A stretch of 64,000 nucleotides of DNA, taken from positions 24,446-88,445 of the forward strand of contig JAWKWA010000016.1 of assembly GCA_041397765.1 (NCBI GenBank). Reading direction: 5' to 3'. The notes beneath the pieces were generated by a model. It did no database searches. It was not told the DNA's origin and saw nothing but the letters and a program-made list of their open reading frames with translations. Below, one piece after another: positions 17,945 through 25,329 of the stretch (position 1 is its first letter; every line of letters starts with the position of its first letter). This DNA is from JAWKWA01 sp041397765. GTDB taxonomy: Bacteria > Pseudomonadota > Alphaproteobacteria > Rhizobiales > Hyphomicrobiaceae. The translations under genes were made by a program, and so were the position numbers.

Positions 17945-18904
17945 CACTCGCGTTCACGCCCCCCAGCCTCGCATTGAGTGTCGCCAAGCCACCTGAGGGC
18001 GACCATTGGCTGCATGAGATCAAGTTCGACGGTTACCGCATTCAGGCCATCGTCGAAAACGGATCGGCACGCCTGATGACGCGATCGGGGCGCGATTGGA
18101 CCATGCGGTTCGGCTCGCTGGCACGGGCTGTCGCTGCCCTCCCCGTCGCTTCGGCAGTCATCGACGGCGAGGCGGTAGTGCTCGATGGCAAGGGTGTCTC
18201 GCGCTTCGAGATGCTACAGGCCGAACTGAAGCTCGCCGCCAGTGACCACATCGTCCTGATGACCTTCGATCTCCTGCACTTGGATCACCACGATATAGGC
18301 CGCCGACCGCTCCTCGAGCGCAAGGCGTTACTGGTTGACATTTTCGCGCGCCGATCACCCACGCACGGCCGCATCCATTTCGTCGACCACATGACTGGCA
18401 ATGGCCGAAAGATGCTTGCCGAGGCCTGCATCATGGGCCTCGAAGGTATCGTCTCGAAGCGAGGCGATCGTCCGTATCGCTCTGGCCGCCACAGCGACTG
18501 GACGAAAACCAAATGCGCCAATCGAGCCCATTCATTGTCGTGGGCTACACCACACAGAAAGACACGGACGCCTCGTCGGCGCCCTGTTGCTCGCCTACTA
18601 CGAAGGGAATTCGCTTACCTATGCCGGCAGGGTTGGGACAGGATTCAAGGTCGACGAGGCGCGAGCCATGGCTGACGGACTGGCGGCCATCTGCTCGCCA
18701 CCGCCGATGTTCGCCCGGCCAATGAAGCCAAGTGAGTGCGCTGAGCTATCTGGATTTCACCCGCCCTCAGAAGCGCAGATCGCCTGGCGTGACGTGACGT
18801 CGGACGGCTTGCTGCGTCATGCCACCTTCGAGCACTTTCGCACCGACATCGCCGTTCGTGACGTCCTTCGCCCCGAGGCGATGTGCAGAGTCGAGAACCT
18901 GTGA
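17941..18904 (+). pseudogene. ligD: LigD-type ATP-dependent DNA ligase part, frameshifted
   Basis: It starts at ATG 17941, overlapping the stop of the polymerase part. The adenylation motif EIKFDGYR with its nucleophile Lys, IDGEAVVLDGKGVSRFE, EGIVSKR (motif IV) and WTKTKC (motif V) are all present. After about 18515 similarity jumps to a second frame (PFIVVGYTTQKDTDA) and after about 18570 to a third (GRLVGALLLAYYEGNSLTY, VGTGF), which runs to TGA 18904 with the expected OB-fold end (AWRDVTSDGLLRHATFEHF). Two indels are needed. In this lineage ligD seems to be encoded as two overlapping genes, phosphoesterase-polymerase then ligase. As read, the ligase lacks its OB domain. Confidence 0.8.
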
Positions 18905-19057
18905 CGTTAAGCGTGACCTATGGAGCCGCCATGCCGAAGGCGTGCACTGGCACGACGCTCCGCCCCGTCGCACAACCCTCCTGCAAGGGGCAATCAGCCG
19001 CAACCAGGGTGGTCGCCTTGAGCTGAAAGTGGTCCGAAGAAGTTGGGCAGGTCAGTC

Positions 19058-19434
19058 GCGCGAACGCCTGCACCTCAACCGATCAGGCTCTCTGTCTCAG
19101 AGCGTCCGATTCACGCCATCGATGCTCGCGCGGACGTGCTCGCACCTCAACCGATCAGGCTCTCTGTCTTAAGAGTTCGATCTACGCTTTCGATGCTCGC
19201 GCGGACGCTCGCACCTCAACCGATCAGGTTTCTCTGTCTCAGAGCCTGATTCACGCTTTCGGTGTTCGCGCGAACGCTCGACTCAAATCGATCAGGTTTT
19301 CGTCTTAAGAGTTCGATTCACGCTTTCGGTGTTCGCGCGGACGCTCGCACCTCAACCGATCAGGCTCTCTGTCTCAGAGTCCGATCCACGCTTTCGATGC
19401 TCGCGCGGACGTCGCACCTCAACCGATCAGGCTC
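19058..19434. repeat. Tandem array of six ~68-base units, family R1
   Basis: Six degenerate copies in tandem, with the marker GATCAGG at 19081, 19153, 19222, 19290, 19358 and 19425 (spacing 72, 69, 68, 68 and 67 bases). Each unit carries CACCTCAACCGATCAGG, a CTCTGTCTCAGAG palindrome, a GATTCACGCTTTCGATGCT segment and CGCGCGGACG. Units diverge by substitutions and small indels, and no unique spacers are present. The flanks (18905-19057 and 19435-19527) hold no supported gene. Confidence 0.85.
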
Positions 19435-19527
19435 TATCTGGCGCGGCAACGGTCAGCCAGGCATTAGCCAGCAGGATTTCGTTCAATTTTCATCAGAGCA
19501 CGTCTAATTAACGTGTTGATTTTATTG

Positions 19528-19612
19528 CTTTCCCGGCCCGACTCGAACGGGGCACGCCGTCGCCGGCAACAGATTTTGAGTCTGCCGCGTCTACCGATTC
19601 CGCCACGGGGGC
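19528..19612 (-). tRNA. tRNA-Leu (anticodon CAA), acceptor stem imperfect
   Basis: Reading the minus strand from 19612 gives an 85-base cloverleaf of the long-variable-arm class. It has the TGGCGGAATCGGTAGACGC D arm, the anticodon arm GCAGA-CTCAAAA-TCTGT with anticodon CAA, the variable arm GCCG-GCGA-CGGC, and a T arm with TTCGAGT loop. The 5' acceptor strand GCCCCCG pairs with the 3' strand CGGGAAA only over its inner four pairs, and the outermost T-stem pair is mismatched. CCA is not encoded. Body and length fit tRNA-Leu, but the 3' end looks eroded or replaced, so function is uncertain. The 3' end faces the accessory stretch at 12-19 kb. Confidence 0.6.
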
Positions 19613-19727
19613 TCGCCGGGAAACTCCCTGGCGGGGCGGGATACTAGTCCATGATCGGGCAGCAGGGAACGGGGAGGTTGCAGCCTGGCGCGCGCCCTCG
19701 CCGCTGCCTCGGGCCGACATCTCGCAG

Positions 19728-20924
19728 TCAGGCGCGACGGCGCAGGCCAGTTGCGGGTGGAGGGCGGTGGACAGGCGAGGGGCGCTGGCGGACCACGGCA
19801 GTCGGCTCACCTCTGGCCGAGGTTTCCATCGCGCCCGCCTGCCGGATCAGCCGGCGGCTGCGGCGCACCTCCCGCACGATGTTGAAGATGCCGGCGGCGA
19901 CGATGAGCCCCATGCCGACGAAGCTGAAGAGCGCCGGCACCTCGCCGAATACCAGATAGCCGGCAATCGTCGCCCATAGCATGGCGGTGTATTCGAAGGG
20001 GGCGACGACGCTCGATTCGCCGAGCCGGTAGCCCTGCGCGAGGCAATAGAAGCCGATCGCCGAGATCACCCCGGTCGCCGACATCAGGCCGAGATCATAG
20101 GCGGTCGGCATCACCCAGGCCCGCGCCATGAAGGCAAGGCTCGGATGGCTCGGCTCGCCGGGCACGCCGCCGTGCAGGACGAGGCCGAGCCCGCCGCTGA
20201 TGCCCAGATACATGAGCATGGAATAGAACGACATCGCGCCGCCCGAGTCGGTCCGCCCGAGCGTGCGCGCGACCAGCGAGTTGAAGGCGTAGAACACCGC
20301 CGAGAGAACGGCGACGAGGGCTGCCCAGTCGAACACCGTCGAGCCCGGACGGGTGATGAGCAGCACGCCGATGAAACCGACGAGCACGGCGAGGCCGCGA
20401 AAGAGATCGATGCGGTCCTTGAGAATGACGGCCGAGAGCAGGGTGATCAGAAGGGGCGAGGAGAAGACGATCGCCACCACATCGGCGATCGGCAGGGCGG
20501 CCATGGCGACGTAGTAGGTGGTGAAGCAGCCGAAAGCGAGGGTGCCCCGCAGCATGTGCATGCCGATCCGGCGGGTCGAGAGCGCCTGCAGACCCGAATC
20601 GAAAATGAGGATCAGGAAGACCAGCGGCAGCGCCACGACACTGCGCACGAAGACGAGCTGATGGACCGGATAGCCGCCGCTCAGCAGCTTGATGATGACA
20701 TCCTGGAAGACGAATATGAAGACGCCGAAGGCGAGAAAAGCCATGCCTTCGCCGTTACGCTGGCCGACCGGCGGGCGCATGATTTCGGCGACGGCCGGGC
20801 GCGCCGCGCCGCGGCGGGCAGGCGGCGCCTCAACCGTGGCCGCATCGCCAGCCCCGGCCCGGCTTCTCCCGCCGATGCCGGTCCCCGCCATCGTTGTGAT
20901 CGCCTCACCGCTGTTCACATCCAT
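19728..20924 (-). CDS. EamA/DMT-family permease
   Basis: Up to 398 residues. The hydrophobic region begins at about residue 60 (GMAFLAFGVFIFVFQDVIIK) and contains about ten helices, including PIADVVAIVFSSPLLITLLS, typical of EamA permeases that follow a YxxMAALPIADV-type pattern. The N-terminal 58 residues are Ala/Gly/Arg-rich and carry no domain, so a shorter start such as the Met at residue 60 is possible. The C-terminal 45 residues are charged and Pro/Arg-rich. Substrate unknown. It starts upstream of the tRNA on the same strand with a gap of about 115 bases. Confidence 0.8.
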   Translation of the reverse strand: MDVNSGEAITTMAGTGIGGRSRAGAGDAATVEAPPARRGAARPAVAEIMRPPVGQRNGEGMAFLAFGVFIFVFQDVIIKLLSGGYPVHQLVFVRSVVALPLVFLILIFDSGLQALSTRRIGMHMLRGTLAFGCFTTYYVAMAALPIADVVAIVFSSPLLITLLSAVILKDRIDLFRGLAVLVGFIGVLLITRPGSTVFDWAALVAVLSAVFYAFNSLVARTLGRTDSGGAMSFYSMLMYLGISGGLGLVLHGGVPGEPSHPSLAFMARAWVMPTAYDLGLMSATGVISAIGFYCLAQGYRLGESSVVAPFEYTAMLWATIAGYLVFGEVPALFSFVGMGLIVAAGIFNIVREVRRSRRLIRQAGAMETSARGEPTAVVRQRPSPVHRPPPATGLRRRA

Positions 20925-21140
20925 CCTGCCACCCGCCGCCCAAGACCGCTCGCCTGCAATGGATCGCTCGCTCCCACATCAGGCATCGTGATCGCAGCGA
21001 CAGGCGCCCCACTCGGAACGGGGACGCGGAGACAATCTAGTTCGCCGTAGCCGGCCGCGCGGGCGTGGCCCGGCGCGGCTGCTCGCCCGTCACGTAGGGC
21101 TGTCCGGCGCCGGCCGATGCCCATCGATCCGACTGCGCTC
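20925..21140. other. Short gene-free gap
   Basis: No supported feature between the permease start and the minus-strand terminator. Weak protein-like reading in the frame of the upstream 38-residue ORF continues into it but has no start of its own. Confidence 0.3.
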
Positions 21141-21174
21141 AATAAAGAAGGCCCTGTCGGGGGGAACAGGGCCT
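21141..21174 (-). terminator. Intrinsic terminator on the minus strand
   Basis: On the minus strand a perfect 9-base stem AGGCCCTGT / ACAGGGCCT (21166-21174 and 21149-21157) with an 8-base loop is followed by TCTTTATT. It would end transcription of the small ORF at 21386-21502. Confidence 0.7.
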
Positions 21175-21385
21175 CGAGTGGCAGAGGAGACTGCGAATTT
21201 CGTTCTTGTCGTTGCCGGCCGGAAGCAGCGGGACCGCTGGGGGGAGATCCGCACTGCCGAAGCCCGGCCGGAATGCTGGTCGACCCCAGGCGGCTCGGCG
21301 GGCGGTCCGGCGTCTCGCGCATCGCCGCGATCAGGTCGATGGCGCGGTCCCAGTCGAGACGGCCGTTGAGGGCGTCTTCTTGAGG

Positions 21386-21502
21386 TCAGCGGCTGCCAGC
21401 GAGGTCAGCGAGCCACTCCTCGCGGAAGATGCGTGCCGCCGCCTGACGCGCCAGCCCGACGGCCTCGGACCACTCGATCGGATTGATGTTCATCTCGGCC
21501 AT
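21386..21502 (-). CDS. Small protein of 38 residues, unknown function
   Basis: ATG at 21502 is preceded by GAAAGGA with 8-base spacing, a strong ribosome binding site for this genome. The peptide starts MAEMNINPIEWSEAVGLA and continues as an amphipathic helix (RQAAARIFREEWLADL). A UGA follows AGSR. Beyond it the same frame still reads like protein (ALNGRLDWDRAIDLIAAMRE), so the gene may once have been longer, or the UGA is a recent nonsense change. A minus-strand intrinsic terminator lies about 210 bases downstream, which supports a real transcript. No family recognised. Confidence 0.55.
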   Translation of the reverse strand: MAEMNINPIEWSEAVGLARQAAARIFREEWLADLAGSR

Positions 21503-21820
21503 GTGCGTCGTCCTTTCATCGGGGGACGCTGCTCTCGGGGGAGGGCAGCGGCCCGCATGGGGGTGGCAAGCGCATCGGGAGGAGGGCCGATTCCAGGACG
21601 CAAAACCCTGATCAATGGAACCTACAGTCGTTTGACTCGACCAGACACGCTTGCCAGCTCGGTGCGGCCACGCATCGGCGCTGCCGCGAAACTTGGAATG
21701 AGAGGCCACCTCGGGCGTTCCTCCGTTCGACTTGGGCAATTCGGGCCCTTCCGGATGACTGCCTGACGCCTGCTACCTGCCCGTCGTGGCTTCATCTGCC
21801 TTCTGCTGGGCGGCCTCTCC

Positions 21821-22079
21821 AACTCACGACGCAACCGAACGCAACCGAACTCAACTCACGCGACCAACGCCACCAGACACAACCGACGCAGCGGAACACA
21901 ACCGACGCAACCAGACGCCACGGAACGCAACCGACACAACCAGACACAACCGAACGCAACTCACGCGACAAACGCCACCAGACGCAACCGACGCAACCCG
22001 ACAAGACCGACGCAACCCGACAAGACGGGCGGACGACCCACGCGCCCGACGCCCGCGACACCACCAACGCAACCTGAGG
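21821..22079. repeat. Low-complexity A/C-rich, T-poor minisatellite-like tract
   Basis: About 260 bases built from degenerate 8-11-base units such as CGCAACCGA, CACAACCGACG and CAACCAGACG. The plus strand contains almost no T, giving a very strong strand asymmetry. Short ORFs across it are compositional artefacts. The flank at 21503-21820 holds no supported gene beyond the small ORF promoter region. Confidence 0.75.
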
Positions 22080-22723
22080 AACTAGTGACTGACGTGGCTC
22101 GAGCCGGCGTGACATGCCTCGCCCGCCCTGCCGACACCCGATCTCGAACCATCACGCGAACCGGGGAGGTGAACGCGACCGGGGGAACGTGAGCGCTAAA
22201 CCGGGAACTCGACTTCGCCGAAACGCGAGCCCATACGCTCGACTTGGTGAGGCTGCCCGACGACTCCCAATCCCGCAAAGACCCTCGACAGAAACGCATG
22301 CGGGAAAACGCGAGACACCGGCATCGGCGAGACGCAACGCAACGGGACGCTACCGGGGTACGCAACGCGACTGGCACTGGCTGCGCGACTGGCGCTATGA
22401 ACACGACTGACAAACCCTGCAGCGGAAGTTCCGTTCCCCTGAAGGACTGGCGCCGGCGGCGTGATACCAACTCGTGCCATCGGCTTTCCCTCTGGCTTCG
22501 TCCGCGCCAGCTCCGTCTACTTGCCGGCGCCGAACGAGAGGTAATTAACCTCCGCTCTGGGGCGAGCATATGAAGGGAATTGGGCGAAGCGGGGGTATTT
22601 GGCTAAAGGAACGTTCAGCTTTCTCCGGAAGCGGACGAAGTCGGCTGCGATGGGCGGCCGGCAAGCCTCTGAAATGGCGGAGATTTGCGGTTCCGGGGCC
22701 GCGCAGCCGATCAACCGTCGGGC
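22080..22723. other. Gene-free region before the AEC permease
   Basis: Continues the unusual composition of the low-complexity tract, with scattered CGCAACG- and GAACGCG-type motifs to about 22400, and then normal GC-rich sequence. No ORF has a family match or a convincing ribosome binding site. The end is the 3' side of the minus-strand AEC gene. Confidence 0.4.
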
Positions 22724-23659
22724 TCAGCCGAGGGCAAGAAACAGGGCCGAGATGGTGATCGCGGCGAGCGCGGTGCCGAGCGCGACCGCGCCCGAGACGA
22801 CCGCGACGGCGCGCTCGTAGCGGGCGGCGAACAGAAAGGCGTTGGCGCCGGTCGGGCAGGCGGCGAGCAGAACGACGACGCCAGCCGACACGGGCGGCAG
22901 CGCGAAAACGTGGAAGGCGAGCAGATAGGCGAGCGCCGGCATCAGGACGAGCTTCAGGAGCGTCACCAGCGCGACCGCCCGGAGCTGGCCGCGCACCTCG
23001 AAGCGGACGAGGCTCATGCCGAGCGCAAAGAGCGCACCGGGCACGGCGGCGCCACCGAGCATGGAGATCATCCGGTCGGGGATGGCGGCGATGCCAAGAC
23101 CGGTCGCACGCCAGAAAGAGCCGAGCACGACGCCGAGAATGACCGGGTTGAGGGCGAGGTCGCGGGCGAGCTCCCGCAAGCGGGGGGCGAGCGCGGCGCC
23201 CTTCTCGCGGATCGACCATTCGGCCTGCAAAGTCGCGATCAGCCAGAGCACCGGAGCGTGGAGCGCGATGACGAGGGCGAGCGGGGAGGCGGCCTCCTCG
23301 CCCCAATGAGCGAGGCCGAGCGGCAGGCCGAGCATCACCGTGTTGCCGAAGGAGGTCGCCATCGAGAGCGGCGCGGCATCGGCCATCGGGCGGGCGATCA
23401 GGCGGGACGTCGCAAGCGTGGTCGCCGCCCAGGTGAGCGCCATGGCGAGGAAGAAGCTGGCGAGCAGGGCGAAGGGCGCGACCGAGACGGGCGCCGCCGT
23501 CACTTGGGTGCGGAAGAGCAGCGCCGGCATGGCGATGGTGAAGATGAAATCGCCGAGCCCCTTGCCGGCCTCGGGCGCCAGCAGGCGGAGGCGCGCGGCG
23601 AGAAAGCCGAGGAGGATCAGGCCGAACACCGGCAGGACGGTCGAGAGGACGGAAGCCAT
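22724..23659 (-). CDS. AEC (auxin efflux carrier) family transporter
   Basis: A 311-residue integral membrane protein with ten predicted helices in two five-helix halves. The opening VLSTVLPVFGLILLGFLAA and FGNTVMLGLPLGLAHWG are family landmarks, and the second half contains ACPTGANAFLFAARY, the usual conserved PxG-x-N block. The family transports small organic acids or auxin-like anions; the substrate here is unknown. It shares the minus strand with the eipA-like gene about 100 bases upstream. Confidence 0.88.
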   Translation of the reverse strand: MASVLSTVLPVFGLILLGFLAARLRLLAPEAGKGLGDFIFTIAMPALLFRTQVTAAPVSVAPFALLASFFLAMALTWAATTLATSRLIARPMADAAPLSMATSFGNTVMLGLPLGLAHWGEEAASPLALVIALHAPVLWLIATLQAEWSIREKGAALAPRLRELARDLALNPVILGVVLGSFWRATGLGIAAIPDRMISMLGGAAVPGALFALGMSLVRFEVRGQLRAVALVTLLKLVLMPALAYLLAFHVFALPPVSAGVVVLLAACPTGANAFLFAARYERAVAVVSGAVALGTALAAITISALFLALG

Positions 23660-23759
23660 GGATCCTGGAGACGGGCTGGCAGTCGGGATCGGCGCGGGAT
23701 ACGCCGAGGCGTGAGGCGGCCATCGGATGGGCGGACGCAGAGCCTCGCCGCGCGATGGG

Positions 23760-25082
23760 TCAGAACGGATTGATGGTGGGCTCGGGCGTGAACTTCAGGA
23801 AGCCGACATTGGCGCCGAGCCGGAGGCCGAGGCCGGAGCGGATCGGGGCGATGACGACGTCGCCGTCGGTCACGACGGTCATGCCGACGCCGCCGATGAG
23901 GTAGGCCGAGCCGTCGGCGGCGGCGAAATGCTTGTAGAGCCCATCGACGCTCTTCAGGTTGTAGACCAGCATCATGGTGCGGCCGCCCTCGGCGCCGAGA
24001 TCGTAGCCGAGTGTCGGGCCCTGCCAGTAGATGCGCTGGCTGCCGCCGCCGCGGGTGTGGATGCGGCCATTGCCGTAGCGCAGGCCGGCGATGACCGCGC
24101 CGCCGCCCTCGCTGCCGAGGATGAAGCCGTTGGGCCGGCCGAGCTGCTCGAAGGCATGGCCGATGACGCTGGCGAGTTCGGTCGAGATGGTGCCGAAGAA
24201 GCCGCGGCCGGCCGCCTGGATCTCGGCGATGGAATAGGTCTCGAGCTCACCGGCGACGCCATAGGGGGCGACATAGGTTTCCGTGCCGGCGGCACCCGGG
24301 GAAGGCTCGATGGTGGCGATGCCGTAGTCGGGATCGGGAAGGGCCTCGGTCTGCCAGGGCAGCGTCTCGGTCTTACTGCCGGCGTCCTTGCGCGCGGCCT
24401 TGGCGGTCGGCTCTTTGCCGGGCCTGGTGCCGGCCTCGGCCGTCTTTGGAACACCGGTCCCGGCGCCCGTGCCCTTCTTCGCCGTGCCGCCTTCGGTCGT
24501 CTCGGTGGTGGCCCCTGCGCTGGCGAGCGCGGATGCACCGGCACCTGCGATCTCGGAGTCCAGAATGGCGATGAGGCGGGTCCATTTGAGGCGGATGGCC
24601 GCCTTCAGCTCGATGCCCTGGGCGGCGAGGTCGTCGAGGCGGGCGCAATCGGGACTGCTGGAGGATTCCTCGGTGCCGGCCGCCTCGATCTGGCCGATCA
24701 GCTCGTTGACGCGCTGGTCGGCGCCAAGAACGGTGGCATCGGTGACGGCCCGCTCGGCGACCACGCGCAATTCGCTCTCGGAAAGCCCGCGCTCCTCGCG
24801 CAGGACGCGCAGCTTCTCGTCGTATTGGGGAGCATAGAGCGCATTCAGCTCGCGCAGCGCCGCGCCGGCGCCGTCGATGAGCACGCCGAAATCCTCTGCC
24901 GTGCAGGTGGCGGCGCGGGCGTTCGGCGGCGACCATGCCGCGAGGCCGAAGACGAGCGAGAGCGCAAGGACGGCTGCCTGCGCCGCGCTGCCCGGCCGTC
25001 CCGATCCACCGTGCTGCCTGTTGGCTCCGATCCGCCATCTGCTCGCACGGGTCGCGAATGGGCGGGTGATGGCCGGAATCAC
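23760..25082 (-). CDS. eipA: EipA-like (DUF1134) envelope protein with N-terminal extension
   Basis: The C-terminal ~170 residues match DUF1134 (EipA, a periplasmic envelope-integrity protein described in Brucella): GRGFFGTISTELASVIGHAF, NGFILGSEGGGAVIAGLRYG, IYWQGPTLGYDLGAEGGR and GLRLGANVGFLKF. Upstream is a signal-peptide-like segment (AAVLALSLVFGLAAW, then an Ala-rich cleavage region) and an extra ~180-residue domain with two Cys and a coiled-coil-like stretch, then a Thr/Gly/Lys-rich linker. That domain is not usual for EipA. The start is uncertain: I use GTG 25082 because a promoter-like sequence and a repeat lie just upstream, excluding the longer frame. Predicted periplasmic. Confidence 0.75.
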   Translation of the reverse strand: MIPAITRPFATRASRWRIGANRQHGGSGRPGSAAQAAVLALSLVFGLAAWSPPNARAATCTAEDFGVLIDGAGAALRELNALYAPQYDEKLRVLREERGLSESELRVVAERAVTDATVLGADQRVNELIGQIEAAGTEESSSSPDCARLDDLAAQGIELKAAIRLKWTRLIAILDSEIAGAGASALASAGATTETTEGGTAKKGTGAGTGVPKTAEAGTRPGKEPTAKAARKDAGSKTETLPWQTEALPDPDYGIATIEPSPGAAGTETYVAPYGVAGELETYSIAEIQAAGRGFFGTISTELASVIGHAFEQLGRPNGFILGSEGGGAVIAGLRYGNGRIHTRGGGSQRIYWQGPTLGYDLGAEGGRTMMLVYNLKSVDGLYKHFAAADGSAYLIGGVGMTVVTDGDVVIAPIRSGLGLRLGANVGFLKFTPEPTINPF

Positions 25083-25104
25083 AAGACCCACTAGCAAGCC
25101 TATG

Positions 25105-25132
25105 ATTCTAGTGGATCTTCTGAAGCCGACAA
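25105..25132 (-). promoter_or_regulatory. Putative sigma70-type promoter of the eipA-like gene
   Basis: On the minus strand TTGTCG (25127-25132) and TAGAAT (25105-25110) are separated by 16 bases and sit just before the chosen GTG start. The -35 element lies at the edge of the R3 repeat copy. Sequence match only. Confidence 0.35.
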
Positions 25133-25185
25133 TTGAGAACGCACCTCGTGGCAACCGGGGCGCAAGTGTCAAATTCGCTCCACTC
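25127..25185. repeat. Dispersed palindromic repeat, family R3, copy 1 (inverted relative to copy 2)
   Basis: TTGAGAACGCAC, GGCAAC and AAGTGTCAAATTCGCTCCACT match, in reverse orientation and the same order, the element at 55237-55302. Arms of the GACACTTGA / TCGAGTGTC type make it partly palindromic. It lies between the ecm 3' end and the eipA promoter. Confidence 0.65.
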
Positions 25186-25329
25186 GTGCTCATCCGCCGG
25201 CTCCCGAATTCGCGGCCCCGATCGCGGCGCCCGAGAGGCACCGTCCAGCTCGCGGGCCACATTGAAAGCGCCATCCGGGCGCCGTCAAGGCGGCAAGCCT
25301 GGCACATGCCCGATCCGCAGCCTTGGCGC

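Noticed and set aside
19058..19434. Possible CRISPR array
   Set aside because: Units of 67-72 bases are similar throughout; there are no constant short repeats with unique spacers, and no cas genes nearby.
21386..21388. Selenocysteine at the in-frame UGA
   Set aside because: No selenoprotein family resemblance and no evident SECIS-like hairpin directly downstream; the hairpin at 21149-21174 is far away and looks like a terminator.
21786..22085. Thr/Asn/Arg repeat protein over the low-complexity tract
   Set aside because: Repeats reflect the short DNA units; no start signal and indels between units would break the frame.
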